A stretch of 64,000 bases of DNA from Inhella crocodyli (GCF_004004565.1 NZ_SACM01000005.1:186001-250000); one strand, 5' to 3'. Shown: positions 35,940-44,952, numbered from the stretch's first letter. Notes: generated by a model not told the origin, from the sequence alone. A program made the numbers and translations.

Positions 35940-37183
35940 CGGGTTTGGCTCCAGAGATCGTTGAGGTGTTTAAAGCCCCAAGTGTCGGGGTCTTCGCGGC
36001 CCACGATCGCGTCCGTGCCGGTGCTCAGGTCGAGCGTTTGCAAGTCCACGGGCATGTTGGACTTGAGCGAGAAGAACACGCGCACTTGCGGTTGCGTGAG
36101 CTTGCCGGGCGTTTGGTCGATCACCACCGCCAGGCGTTGTGACTTGAGCTTGACCAGGGTGCCCACGGGGAAGATTCCCAGGCTGACCACGAAGGCCTGG
36201 AAGATCTTGGGGTCGAAGTGCCCCTTCCACTGGGCCATGCGGGCGAGAGAGGCCGCCGGATCCCACGCGTTCTTGTACGGGCGCGTGCTGGTCACGGCGT
36301 CGTACACGTCACACACCGCCCCCATGCGCGCCAGCAGCGATATCTGGTCGCCGCTGAGCTTCTTCGGGTAGCCGGTCCCGTCCATCTTCTCGTGGTGGTG
36401 CAACACCACGTCCAGAACGCCTTCGGCGAAGGCGCCACTGGCCTCCAAGGCCGCGTGCCCCTTGCCCGGGTGGCTCTTCATGATGGCGAATTCGTCGTCG
36501 GTGAGACTGCCCGGTTTGTTCAAGACCTCCAGCGGCATCAACATCTTGCCCACGTCGTGCAACAAGCCCGCCAGGCCGGCCTCGCGCTGCTCGTCCTCGC
36601 TCAGGCCCAGCTGCTGGCCCAAGGCGATCATCATGGCGCTCACCGCCACCGAATGCATGTAGGTGTAGTCGTCCCGCGTCTTGAGCCGCGCGAGGCTGAT
36701 CAAGGCCGAGGGGTTGCGCCAAACCGAACCGGCCAGTTCCTCCACGACCATGGCGCTCTGTTCTTGGCTCACGGCCCGGCCCAAGCGGGCCTCGTTGAAC
36801 ATGCTCATGACGGCTTGGCGTGAGCGGTTCACCACCTCCGCAGCCTGGGCCATTTCGTCCTTCAAACTGACCCGCTCGGGCGGGGACTTCGGTTCCGGCG
36901 CCGAAGCCATCGTCGCCACGGCTTCCGTGCGGGGCGCAGGCACCGGGGGCGGAGGTGCCACATTGAGCGGCGTCGGCAAGGGGGCCTCGACCACAGGCAC
37001 GTCCTTGCCCTTGGCCACGTCGATCCAGATGTGCGGCACCCCCGAAGCCTTCAAGGAGGCCAGATCCGCCGCGTCGTTCAACAGGAACCGGGTCTTCCAA
37101 AAGGGATGGCTCAGCCAAGAGCCCTCCATCGACTGGAGGAACATTCCCAAGGTGGCCTGTTCGGTGGGGATCTTTTTCAGCAT
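35936..37183 (-). CDS. HD-GYP domain protein (predicted c-di-GMP phosphodiesterase)
   Basis: 415-residue cytoplasmic protein. N-terminal DUF3391-like region ('MLKKIPTEQATLGMFLQSME' with 'HPFWKTRFLL'), a proline-rich linker (about 65-105), then an HD-GYP domain: HD at 209-210 in 'GLLHDVGKML', further metal histidines, and the GYP motif at 271-273 in 'HHEKMDGTGYPKKL'. Metal ligands look complete, so it should hydrolyse c-di-GMP. The ATG at 37183 begins the conserved N-terminal block. Translation is coupled to the DppA-like gene. Upstream 135 bases hold the terminator of the cytochrome gene and a CCCGGG-rich hairpin. Confidence 0.92.
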   Translation of the reverse strand: MLKKIPTEQATLGMFLQSMEGSWLSHPFWKTRFLLNDAADLASLKASGVPHIWIDVAKGKDVPVVEAPLPTPLNVAPPPPVPAPRTEAVATMASAPEPKSPPERVSLKDEMAQAAEVVNRSRQAVMSMFNEARLGRAVSQEQSAMVVEELAGSVWRNPSALISLARLKTRDDYTYMHSVAVSAMMIALGQQLGLSEDEQREAGLAGLLHDVGKMLMPLEVLNKPGSLTDDEFAIMKSHPGKGHAALEASGAFAEGVLDVVLHHHEKMDGTGYPKKLSGDQISLLARMGAVCDVYDAVTSTRPYKNAWDPAASLARMAQWKGHFDPKIFQAFVVSLGIFPVGTLVKLKSQRLAVVIDQTPGKLTQPQVRVFFSLKSNMPVDLQTLDLSTGTDAIVGREDPDTWGFKHLNDLWSQTR

Positions 37184-37275
37184 GCCGGTGAGGCGCGCGG
37201 TCGCAACCGCTTCAGTATGCGACCCCCACAGGGTCATGCCCCCCGGGCGATCCCGGGTGCAGCGGCAAGTTGGCA

Positions 37276-37299
37276 CAAAAAAGCCGCCCGAAGGCGGCT
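37276..37299 (-). terminator. Terminator after the cytochrome c gene
   Basis: Leftward AGCCGCC-TTCG-GGCGGCTT stem with a UUCG tetraloop, followed by TTTTT. It lies 20 bases past the cytochrome stop and separates that gene from the HD-GYP gene. Confidence 0.9.
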
Positions 37300-37318
37300 G
37301 TGGTGAGGTCCCAGGCGC

Positions 37319-37963
37319 TCAGCGCAGCTTGGGCTGGGGCACCGTTTTCAGTTCACCCGGCAGGGAGGCCAAGTACTTGGCGATGGCCTTCAGCTCCGAC
37401 GTTTTGAACTCCTTGACCTGGTTGGCCATGATGGCGTTGTCGCGGCCCCAGGTGCTGTGCTTGGCCTGCTGGTAGCTGCGCAGCGCCACCAAGAGGTAAT
37501 CCGCAGGCTGACCGGCCAGCTTCGGGTAAGCGTCGCTGATGGCCTTGCTGAAGTTGGCGCCATGGCAGGAGATGCAAGCGCCCTTCTCCAGCAACTTGGC
37601 CACTTCGGCCGAGGGGGCCGGCACGGTATCCGGCGCCGGCGTCGGCGCCCCGCCGTGCTGCGAGTAGAAGGCCGCCAAATCCTTCATGTCTTGTTCGGTC
37701 AGCGAACCGGCAATGCCGCGCATCGACGGGTGCTTGCGCTCGCCTTTGCTGTACGCCGTGAGGGCCGCCACGATGTAGCCGGCGTTTTGGCCCGAGATCT
37801 TGGGAACGCTGTAAACCTCGGGAAAGCTGGCGCGGTAGCCAGGGATGCCGTGGCAGCCGATGCACATGGCGGCCTGCGTCTCGCCACGCTTGGCGTCTTG
37901 GGCCCAGGCGGGCTGGAGGAGCACGGCGGCGGCCACGGCAATCAGAAGGCGGGAGAGCAGCAT
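37319..37963 (-). CDS. Dihaem cytochrome c (c4-like)
   Basis: 214-residue periplasmic cytochrome with a 21-residue Sec signal ending 'QPAWA'. Two CXXCH haem sites: 'CIGCH' (34-38) and 'CISCH' (130-134), each followed by a methionine-containing loop ('HPSMRGIAGSL', 'DNAIMANQVKEF') that can supply the axial ligand. The tandem-domain layout is that of cytochrome c4, an electron donor to terminal oxidases. Divergent from the MoxR gene. A UUCG-loop terminator follows. Confidence 0.92.
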   Translation of the reverse strand: MLLSRLLIAVAAAVLLQPAWAQDAKRGETQAAMCIGCHGIPGYRASFPEVYSVPKISGQNAGYIVAALTAYSKGERKHPSMRGIAGSLTEQDMKDLAAFYSQHGGAPTPAPDTVPAPSAEVAKLLEKGACISCHGANFSKAISDAYPKLAGQPADYLLVALRSYQQAKHSTWGRDNAIMANQVKEFKTSELKAIAKYLASLPGELKTVPQPKLR

Positions 37964-38044
37964 GGTGTTGTCGCGATGTTGGCTGACCAGAATGGGCGCG
38001 GATTCTAGAAGGAAGCGCAAGCCCCGATTCCTATACTCGCTCGC

Positions 38045-38890
38045 ATGAAGTTCAACGGCTCCCAGCATTACGTCGCCACCGACGACCTCAAGCTCGCGGT
38101 CAACGCCGCGATTGCCCTGCAGCGCCCCCTGCTGTTGAAAGGCGAGCCGGGCACCGGCAAGACCCTCCTGGCCGAGGAAGTGGCGGCCTCCCTGGGCATG
38201 CCCTTGCTGCAGTGGCACATCAAGAGCAGCACCAAGGCGCAGCAGGGCCTGTACGAGTACGACGCTGTGAGCCGCCTGCGCGACAGCCAGTTGGGTGACG
38301 AGCGGGTCAAGGACATCCACAACTACATCGTCAAGGGCGTGCTCTGGCAGGCCTTCACGGCCGACCAGCCGGTGGCCCTGTTGATCGACGAGATCGACAA
38401 GGCCGACATCGAATTCCCGAACGACCTGCTGCGCGAACTCGACCGCATGGAGTTCTACGTCTACGAGACGCGGGAGCTGATCAAGGCCAAGCAACGTCCG
38501 CTGGTGTTCATCACCAGCAACAACGAAAAGGAACTGCCCGACGCCTTCCTGCGCCGCTGCTTCTTCCACTACATCAAGTTCCCCGACGAGGCCACGATGC
38601 AACAGATCGTGGACGTGCACTTCCCGAACCTGAAGAGCGAGTTGCTGGCGGCGGCCTTGAAGGCCTTCTACCAAGTGCGCAACCTGCCGGGTTTGAAGAA
38701 GAAGCCGTCGACCAGCGAGTTGTTGGACTGGTTGCGCCTGCTCTTGGCCGAGAACATCGATCCGGCCGCTTTGGAAAGCGCCGACGGCGCACCGAGGCAA
38801 GTGCCGCCCATGGTGGGGGCCCTGCTGAAGAACGAACAGGACCTGACGCTCTTCGAGAAGCTGCTGCAGATGCAGCGCCAGCACCGGTGA
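38045..38890 (+). CDS. MoxR-family AAA+ ATPase
   Basis: 281-residue AAA+ chaperone-like ATPase. Walker A 'GEPGTGKT' at residues 33-40, Walker B 'LLIDEIDKAD' near 114-123, sensor 1 'FITSNNEKELP' and arginine finger region 'FLRRCFFHY'. MoxR ATPases act with VWA-domain partners to mature or insert cofactors into enzyme complexes. The VWA partner gene lies 3 kb downstream at 42-43.2 kb, separated by a GNAT gene and a c-di-GMP gene pair on the other strand. The stop overlaps the GNAT start (GTGA). Confidence 0.93.
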   Translation: MKFNGSQHYVATDDLKLAVNAAIALQRPLLLKGEPGTGKTLLAEEVAASLGMPLLQWHIKSSTKAQQGLYEYDAVSRLRDSQLGDERVKDIHNYIVKGVLWQAFTADQPVALLIDEIDKADIEFPNDLLRELDRMEFYVYETRELIKAKQRPLVFITSNNEKELPDAFLRRCFFHYIKFPDEATMQQIVDVHFPNLKSELLAAALKAFYQVRNLPGLKKKPSTSELLDWLRLLLAENIDPAALESADGAPRQVPPMVGALLKNEQDLTLFEKLLQMQRQHR

Positions 38891-39471
38891 TCGTCGAGCC
38901 GGTGGTGCTGACGCGCCACCCGGTGCGCTTGGAGCCCTTGACGATGGCCCACGAAGCCGGTCTGCGCGCCGCGGCGGCCGACGGGGCGCTGTGGACCCTG
39001 CGCGTGACCTCCGTGCCCGAGCCCGACGCCACGGGCGCTTACATCGACAAGGCCTTGGCCCAGCAGGCCGCAGGCACGCGACTGCCATTTGCGATTTGCT
39101 TGTGCGACACGAACGAGGTCGTGGGCAGCACGAGCTACCACGACCTCGTGCCCGAGATCGACCGGCTCGAAATCGGCTACACCTGGATCGCCCGCCGCTG
39201 GCAGCGCACCGCCGTCAACACCAGCTGCAAGTGGCTGCTGATGGCGCACGCCTTCGAGACCTTGGGGGCGCAACTGGTGGGCTGGCGCACCGACGCATTG
39301 AACCTCGTCAGCCAGGCGGCCATCGAGCGCTTGGGGGCCCGGCGCGACGGCGTGCTGCGCCACCACATGGCCCGGCGCGACGGCAGCGTGCGCGACACGG
39401 TGATGTACAGCATGACGGCCGCCGAGTGGCCGGCCGCGCGCGAGCGCCTGGCCCAAGGCCTCGCTCAGTGA
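38887..39471 (+). CDS. GNAT-family N-acetyltransferase (RimJ/RimL type)
   Basis: 194-residue acetyltransferase. 'LTRHPVRLEPLTMAHEAGLR' at the start, 'EIGYTWIARRWQRTAVNTSC' (acetyl-CoA-binding region) and 'GAQLVGWRTDALNLVSQAAI' follow the RimL-like pattern of small proteins that acetylate amino groups on proteins or small molecules. The target is unknown. GTG start at 38887 overlaps the moxR stop; the 3' end overlaps the convergent EAL gene by seven bases. Confidence 0.88.
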   Translation: MIVEPVVLTRHPVRLEPLTMAHEAGLRAAAADGALWTLRVTSVPEPDATGAYIDKALAQQAAGTRLPFAICLCDTNEVVGSTSYHDLVPEIDRLEIGYTWIARRWQRTAVNTSCKWLLMAHAFETLGAQLVGWRTDALNLVSQAAIERLGARRDGVLRHHMARRDGSVRDTVMYSMTAAEWPAARERLAQGLAQ

Positions 39472-40757
39472 GCGTCGGGCGCGCCCCAGTCCACGTCACC
39501 GCACAGCACCCGCAGTTGGCCCTTGTGCCAAAAGGCCACCGACACCGTCAGGCACAAGCGGGCGCCATTCAAGCTGAGGTAGGGCCGCGTGACCTGCACC
39601 TCGCCCACGTTGGCCATGGCACGGCGGAAGTACGGCCGCCGCGCCCAGCGGGCGTCGCCCGCTTGGGTCAGGGGCGCGAAGCGGGGGTTGGGCGCTGGCT
39701 GGGCAGCCCCGGCCACCACGTCGCCGGTTGAGCGTCCGTCGGCGTCCAGCAAGTACACGAGCTGGCAGCCCGGCATGCGCAAAAAGGCCTCGGCCGCCTC
39801 GGCCAGGGGGCGGCCTTGGTGGAAAGGGAGCAGGGCCAAGGACAGGGCCGCCTGGAAGGGCGCGACCCGCTCGTGGTGCGCGCGCCGGCCCAGGGCCAAG
39901 CGTTCGTCGAACCGCTGCCAAACGGCCTCGATCGCCGGGCTGAGCTGCCCCAGCCCCTGCAGTTCGGGCGCGGGGTGGGCAAAGGCGAAGCCTTGCACCA
40001 AGTCCACGTCGGCATCGAGCGCGATGAGCGCCTCTTCGTTGGACTCCACGCCCTCGAGCAGCGCCAACGACCCGCACTCGTGCAGCAAGCCCACCACCTG
40101 GCCCATCATGCGGGCCACCCGGGGCGACTGCATCGCGCGTCGCAGCAGGCTGCGGTCGAGTTTGACGATGTCCGGCCGGATGCGCCAGACGCGGTCGAAG
40201 TTGCTGTGCCCAGCGCCGAAGTCGTCCAGCGCGAGCAAGCAGCCCACGCTGCGCGCCCACGCCACGGCGTTCTCGAAGTCCTGGTCCTGCGCCATGACGT
40301 CTTCGGTCACCTCCAGCACCAAGCGGTGCATCGGAATGCCCAACTGGTGCAGCAGGTCGACGGCGCGCGTCATCAGCTCGGCCTGCCGGGTGGAGTGCAC
40401 GAACACGGCCGGGTGGATGTTCAAAAACAGCCAGGCGTCGCCCGTCACCTGCTCGCAAAAGTTGTGCACGTGCACCAAGCGGCACAAGCGGTCCAGCCAA
40501 ACTTGCTGATCGAAATCCTGCACGCGCTCGAACAGGCTCACCGGCGAGATGACACCGCCCTGCCCGTCCTGAACGCGGATCAAGGCCTCGAAACCGACCG
40601 GCTTGCCGTGCGGGAAGCTGTAAACGGGCTGGAAGCTGCTCGACAGCACCAAACCGTCGTGACGCGCAGTCCAGCGACCGCCTCGGTCGTCGATCGCAGC
40701 GTACAAGGCACGCAGAGTGCCTTCGACCTCGTCGTCTCGATCCTCGCTGGCGCTCAT
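39465..40757 (-). CDS. EAL-domain c-di-GMP phosphodiesterase with C-terminal sensor-like domain
   Basis: 430-residue cytoplasmic protein. EAL domain with the catalytic set present: EAL at 57-59 ('GFEALIRV'), Asn113 ('LNIHP'), Glu149, Asp178-Asp179 ('ALDDFGAGHSN'), Lys in 'DIVKLDRS' and Glu in 'LLEGVES', so it is expected to be active. The last 150 residues look like a Cache/PAS-type sensory domain ('RMPGCQLVYLLDADGRSTGD', 'RPYFRRAMANVGEVQVTRPY'). Start overlaps the stop of the GGDEF gene (ATGA); the two form an opposing synthase/hydrolase pair. Confidence 0.93.
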   Translation of the reverse strand: MSASEDRDDEVEGTLRALYAAIDDRGGRWTARHDGLVLSSSFQPVYSFPHGKPVGFEALIRVQDGQGGVISPVSLFERVQDFDQQVWLDRLCRLVHVHNFCEQVTGDAWLFLNIHPAVFVHSTRQAELMTRAVDLLHQLGIPMHRLVLEVTEDVMAQDQDFENAVAWARSVGCLLALDDFGAGHSNFDRVWRIRPDIVKLDRSLLRRAMQSPRVARMMGQVVGLLHECGSLALLEGVESNEEALIALDADVDLVQGFAFAHPAPELQGLGQLSPAIEAVWQRFDERLALGRRAHHERVAPFQAALSLALLPFHQGRPLAEAAEAFLRMPGCQLVYLLDADGRSTGDVVAGAAQPAPNPRFAPLTQAGDARWARRPYFRRAMANVGEVQVTRPYLSLNGARLCLTVSVAFWHKGQLRVLCGDVDWGAPDAH

Positions 40758-41932
40758 GCAGGCGTCTCCAAGGCTTGCTGCTCCACCCGGTTGCGGCCCA
40801 GGTGCTTGGCACGGTAGAGGGCGCCATCGGCCCGGTCCACCCAATCGTGCAGGCCATCGCGCCCTTGCAGCTCGGCCAACCCGATGCTGACAGTGAGCGG
40901 CACTTCAAGAGGTCCCACGCGCAAGGGGTGCTGCTCCACGCGCTGGCGCAGGCGCTCGGCCAGCTCCGCCGCCTCGGGCAGTCGCGTGTTGGGCATGAGC
41001 ACCAACAGTTCTTCGCCACCCACCCGGGCCACCACGTCGCCCCCGCGCACCGCCGCCTGCAGCAAGTGACCCAGGTGCACGAGGGCACGGTCGCCCACCA
41101 GGTGACCGTGCTGGTCGTTGACCCGTTTGAAGTGGTCGACGTCCACCGCCAGCACGCTGGCCGGCTGGCCCAGCTGGTCACGGGCATCGATCAACTGCAC
41201 GAGCAGTTCGTCGGCAGCGCGCCGGTTGGGCAAGCCAGTCAGCGAGTCCAGGCGGGACAACTGCCGCAAGCGGGCCATGAGCCGCAGGGCCACGGCCAGG
41301 CCCAGGCTCAGGTGCACCATCAGGCCGAAGGTCATGAGGAAGGCCAGCACCGCCACGTTGGCAGGGGTGTCGCGCCGAAGCGGCACGCCAAAGCCCTCGG
41401 GCCAGGCCACCGCGGCGGCGAAGCGCAAGAGGAACAGCAGGGCAACGGCCCGCAGGGGCGTGACCACGACATAAGACGCGGGCGGACCCAGCTCTTGCCT
41501 GACCAGGGGCCCCACCACCTGCGCGCAACGCCAGAGGCAGTAGGCGCTGAGCACCGAGGACACCCAGACGTACCAGGCGTCCGGGGCTTGCGCCAAGCCC
41601 CCGCCAAGGCTGAGTCCGACACTGAGCACGATCACGACCAAGTTTTCGCCATCGTGACGGGGCGCACGGAACAAGGTCTGCAGGCCCAAGCGCAGGGTCA
41701 AAAAGATGCCCGGCGCGAGCATGTTGCACAGCCCGTGGCTGTACCAAGGGTCCTGGCTGAAGTAGGCCGCGCCCACGCTGGCCGCGGCAAAAGCCGACGC
41801 CGCCGCCCAGTGCCACGCCGGCACCGCCGGCGCGATGCCCAGCCGCGCGCACATCAGCCAGGCCGGCAGGGCCAGGCTTTGCTGCATCACGATGAGCAGC
41901 AGCAGCAGCTCAGCGGGGTTCGTGGAAGGCAT
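40754..41932 (-). CDS. Membrane GGDEF protein (GGEEL variant), predicted diguanylate cyclase
   Basis: 392-residue inner-membrane protein with an N-terminal block of about seven hydrophobic segments (residues 7-220) and a C-terminal GGDEF domain. The domain has 'DSLTGLPNRR' and 'AVDVDHFKRVND', and a signature at 305-309 reading GGEEL rather than GG(D/E)EF, so the last position is leucine. The inhibitory RxxD site (Arg296-Asp299) is kept. GTP- and metal-binding positions are present, so activity is plausible but the Phe-to-Leu change leaves it open. Coupled to the EAL gene (ATGA). Together they interrupt the moxR...VWA cluster. Confidence 0.9.
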   Translation of the reverse strand: MPSTNPAELLLLLIVMQQSLALPAWLMCARLGIAPAVPAWHWAAASAFAAASVGAAYFSQDPWYSHGLCNMLAPGIFLTLRLGLQTLFRAPRHDGENLVVIVLSVGLSLGGGLAQAPDAWYVWVSSVLSAYCLWRCAQVVGPLVRQELGPPASYVVVTPLRAVALLFLLRFAAAVAWPEGFGVPLRRDTPANVAVLAFLMTFGLMVHLSLGLAVALRLMARLRQLSRLDSLTGLPNRRAADELLVQLIDARDQLGQPASVLAVDVDHFKRVNDQHGHLVGDRALVHLGHLLQAAVRGGDVVARVGGEELLVLMPNTRLPEAAELAERLRQRVEQHPLRVGPLEVPLTVSIGLAELQGRDGLHDWVDRADGALYRAKHLGRNRVEQQALETPA

Positions 41933-41998
41933 GGGGCCTCAGCGTAGCAGTGGGCGTCGGGTGCCACGCCTGGGTCGCTCGCGCGCCACAATCGGGCC

Positions 41999-43168
41999 AT
42001 GCTGTTGCCGTTCTTTTTCACGCTCCGTGCGGCACGCCTGCCGGTGTCGCCCAAGGAGTTTCTGACCCTGCTCGAAGCGCTGCGGGCTGGGGTGATCGGG
42101 CCCTCGGTCGACGAGTTCTACACCTTGGCCCGCACCGTGCTGGTCAAGGACGAGGCGCTGTACGACAAGTTCGACCGCGCTTTCGCCGCCTACTTCCACG
42201 GCGCCGAGTTGAAGTTGGACCTGGTCCGCCAACTCCCCGAGGACTGGCTCACCCAGCAGCTGAAGCGCGAGTTCAGCCCCGAGCAACTGGCCGACCTGCA
42301 GGCCCTGGGCTGGGACGAGCTGATGGAGACGCTCAAGAAGCGGCTGGAAGAGCAGAAAGAACGGCACGAAGGCGGCAACCGTTGGATCGGCACCGGAGGC
42401 ACCAGCCCCTTCGGCAACGGCGGCGTCAACCCGGCGGGCGTGCGCATCGGCAAAGGCGGGGGCGGCAAGAGCGCCGTCAAGGTGTGGGAGCAGCGCGGCT
42501 ACCGCGATTACGACGACAGCAAAGAAATCGGCACCCGCAACATCAAGGTGGCGCTGCGCCGCCTGCGCCGCTTCGCGCGCGAGGGCGCGGCCGACGAACT
42601 GGCCCTGGACGACACCATCCACGCCACGGCCGCGTCGGGCGGCATGCTGGACATCAAGATGCGGCCGGAGCGGCACAACAAGGTCAAGGTGCTGCTGCTG
42701 ATGGACGTGGGCGGCACCATGGACGAGCACGTGCACCGGGTCGAAGAGCTGTTCTCGGCGGCCAAGGCCGAGTTCAAGCACCTGGAGTTCTTCTACTTCC
42801 ACAACTGCGTCTACGACTTCGTGTGGAAGAACAACCGCCGGCGCTACAGCGAGAAGACGTCCACCTGGGACCTGATCCACAAGTACAACCGCGACTACAA
42901 GCTGATCTTCGTTGGCGACGCGACCATGAGCCCCTACGAAATCCTGCAGCCGGGCGGCAGCGTCGAGTACATGAACGAGGAAGCCGGCTCGGTGTGGCTG
43001 GACCGGCTGACCCAGGCCTTTCCCAAGCACGCCTGGATCAACCCGGAGCCCCAGGGCGTTTGGAGCTACCGGCAAAGCATCGACCTCGTGCAGCGCCTGA
43101 TGCACCAACGCATGCACCCCTTGACCTTGGCCGGCCTGGAAGCGGCCATGCGCCAGCTCGGCCGATGA
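41999..43168 (+). CDS. VWA-domain protein, CoxE-like (MoxR partner)
   Basis: 389-residue cytoplasmic protein of the CoxE/COG3825 kind, partner of MoxR ATPases. An N-terminal helical part, a Gly-rich linker (about 124-158) and a von Willebrand A domain. The MIDAS motif is degenerate: 'LMDVGGTMDEH' (Asp236, Gly238, Thr240) instead of DxSxS. 'FYFHNCVYDFVW' and 'IFVGDATMSPYEIL' are conserved features of this group. The stop overlaps the tamA start (ATGA). Probably works with the MoxR protein encoded at 38 kb, though other genes lie between. Confidence 0.88.
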   Translation: MLLPFFFTLRAARLPVSPKEFLTLLEALRAGVIGPSVDEFYTLARTVLVKDEALYDKFDRAFAAYFHGAELKLDLVRQLPEDWLTQQLKREFSPEQLADLQALGWDELMETLKKRLEEQKERHEGGNRWIGTGGTSPFGNGGVNPAGVRIGKGGGGKSAVKVWEQRGYRDYDDSKEIGTRNIKVALRRLRRFAREGAADELALDDTIHATAASGGMLDIKMRPERHNKVKVLLLMDVGGTMDEHVHRVEELFSAAKAEFKHLEFFYFHNCVYDFVWKNNRRRYSEKTSTWDLIHKYNRDYKLIFVGDATMSPYEILQPGGSVEYMNEEAGSVWLDRLTQAFPKHAWINPEPQGVWSYRQSIDLVQRLMHQRMHPLTLAGLEAAMRQLGR

Positions 43169-44952
43169 GGCTGGGCGTCGGGGCGCTGTTGGCCCTGCAA
43201 GTGGCGGTCTGCGCGGCCGCGCCCTTGGACGTGCAGGCGCCGGGTGAGGTCGCGCGGCTGCTGGCTCAGCACCTGGACCTGGCCCGGGCCCTGCAGCGCG
43301 AAACCGAGGCCGCGCCCCTGGACGCCGAGGAACGCCGACGCCTGTGCAAGCTGACCCCCGACCAAGGCCGCGCGCTGCTGCAAACCCTCGGGCATTTCAA
43401 CCCCGTCGCCATCGAACTCGACTGCGAGGCCGGCCGGCTGACCGTCGACCCGGGGCCGCGCGCGCTGTGGCGCCGCGTTGACCTGCAAGTCAAGCCACCC
43501 AGCGACGGCTCGGAGGGTGCCCCCGTTGGGCCAAGTGAGGGCACGCAAGCCCCCAGCCCGCCATGGCGCGATTGGTTGCCCCTGCAAATCGGCGAGCCCT
43601 TCGACCAAGCGCGCTGGGCGGGCGCCAAACGCGCCCTGCTGTCGCAGGCACGGGCGCGTGGTTACCCCTTGGCGCGTTGGGCCAGCACCGAGGCCAGCGT
43701 CGACGCCGAGCTCAACGCCGTGGACGCCGAACTGGTCCTGGATACCGGCCCGGCGGTCCGTGTGGGGGCGGTCGCATTGCAGGGCCTCAACCACCACGAT
43801 GCCGAGCGCACCCGCCGCCTGCTGGACCTGCCCGAAGGCAGTCCGTACACCGAGCAGCGCCTGCTGGACGCGCAAGAGCGCCTGTTGCGCAGCGGCTTGT
43901 TTGACGCCGCCCAGGTCGAGCTCGAGCCCGAGGGCCTGAGCGGCGACCGCATGCCCGTGCGGGTGCGCCTGCGCGAGGCGCCCCTGCAGCAGGTGGCGCT
44001 CGGCGTGGGTTGGCAAAGCAACAGCGGCGAACGGGCCACCCTGGAACACGTGCACCGCCTGCCCTTGGGCTGGCCAGTGCGCAGCCGCGTCAAGCTGGCC
44101 TGGGGTCGGCTGGGCCAACTCGCGGAAGGCGAGCTCAGCACCCACCCCGAAGCGCGCCAGCGCCGCGAATTGGTCGGCGTGGCCTGGCAGCGCGAGGACG
44201 GCACCGACGCGCCGTTCCGCCAAGCCTCCGTGCGCGTCGGCCAGGTGTTCGAAACCCGGGCGGAGGACCGCAGCGTGGCCGTCGAAGGCCTGAGCAGCCA
44301 GCAAGGGCTCTCCCTGCAACACCGCGATGCACGGGCCATCCTCCTGCATGTCAACCCGACCTGGCGCGACTTGGACAGCGTCATCTTGCCCACCCGCGGC
44401 CAGGCTTGGGTGCTGCAGTCGGCGCTGGGGCAGGCGCGCTCGCGCGACGCGCTCGGGGCCGTCACCCAAGGGCCCCTCGTGCGCCTGCAGGCCCGCTGGC
44501 AAGGCCTCGTGCCCTTGCAAGGCGGTCGCCAGCTCAGCCTGCGGGCCGAGCTGGGCCAGTTGTGGACGCGTGGCGATGCCCTGGGGCTGCCCGAAAGCCT
44601 GCGCTGGCGGGCCGGGGGCGACGAATCGGTGCGCGGCTACAGCCACCGCAGCCTGGGCCCGGAAGTGGCTGGGCAAGACGTCGGCGGCACCCATCTGTGG
44701 ACGGCCAGCGCGGAGTTCACCCAGCCCCTGCCCCCCGCCTGGGTCGGCGGCCTGGAGGGCCTCGGCGTGGCCGCCTTCGTGGACGCCGGGCGCACCGCCC
44801 TGCGCTGGCGCGACGCCCGACCGGCCCTCGGTGCCGGGCTGGGGGCGCGGTGGCGCAGCCCGGTGGGCCTGCTGCGGGTGGACTTGGCCCGAGGGCAAGC
44901 CCGCTTCGAAGGCGGCTGGCGCCTGCACGTCAGCGTGGGACTGGCCCTGTGA
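43165..44952 (+). CDS. tamA: TamA, outer-membrane Omp85 translocation subunit
   Basis: 595-residue Omp85-family protein. Signal peptide (about 1-18), N-terminal POTRA domains ('VRVGAVALQGLNHHDAERTR' and 'GSPYTEQRLLDAQERLLRSG' belong to the last one), and a C-terminal beta-barrel with the conserved 'ESVRGYSHRSLGP' (VRGY loop) and final aromatic-poor strand 'GWRLHVSVGLAL'. A low-complexity insert lies near residue 112-135. TamA inserts or assembles outer-membrane proteins together with TamB, encoded next with a GTGA overlap. tamA is in turn coupled to the VWA gene. Confidence 0.9.
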   Translation: MRLGVGALLALQVAVCAAAPLDVQAPGEVARLLAQHLDLARALQRETEAAPLDAEERRRLCKLTPDQGRALLQTLGHFNPVAIELDCEAGRLTVDPGPRALWRRVDLQVKPPSDGSEGAPVGPSEGTQAPSPPWRDWLPLQIGEPFDQARWAGAKRALLSQARARGYPLARWASTEASVDAELNAVDAELVLDTGPAVRVGAVALQGLNHHDAERTRRLLDLPEGSPYTEQRLLDAQERLLRSGLFDAAQVELEPEGLSGDRMPVRVRLREAPLQQVALGVGWQSNSGERATLEHVHRLPLGWPVRSRVKLAWGRLGQLAEGELSTHPEARQRRELVGVAWQREDGTDAPFRQASVRVGQVFETRAEDRSVAVEGLSSQQGLSLQHRDARAILLHVNPTWRDLDSVILPTRGQAWVLQSALGQARSRDALGAVTQGPLVRLQARWQGLVPLQGGRQLSLRAELGQLWTRGDALGLPESLRWRAGGDESVRGYSHRSLGPEVAGQDVGGTHLWTASAEFTQPLPPAWVGGLEGLGVAAFVDAGRTALRWRDARPALGAGLGARWRSPVGLLRVDLARGQARFEGGWRLHVSVGLAL

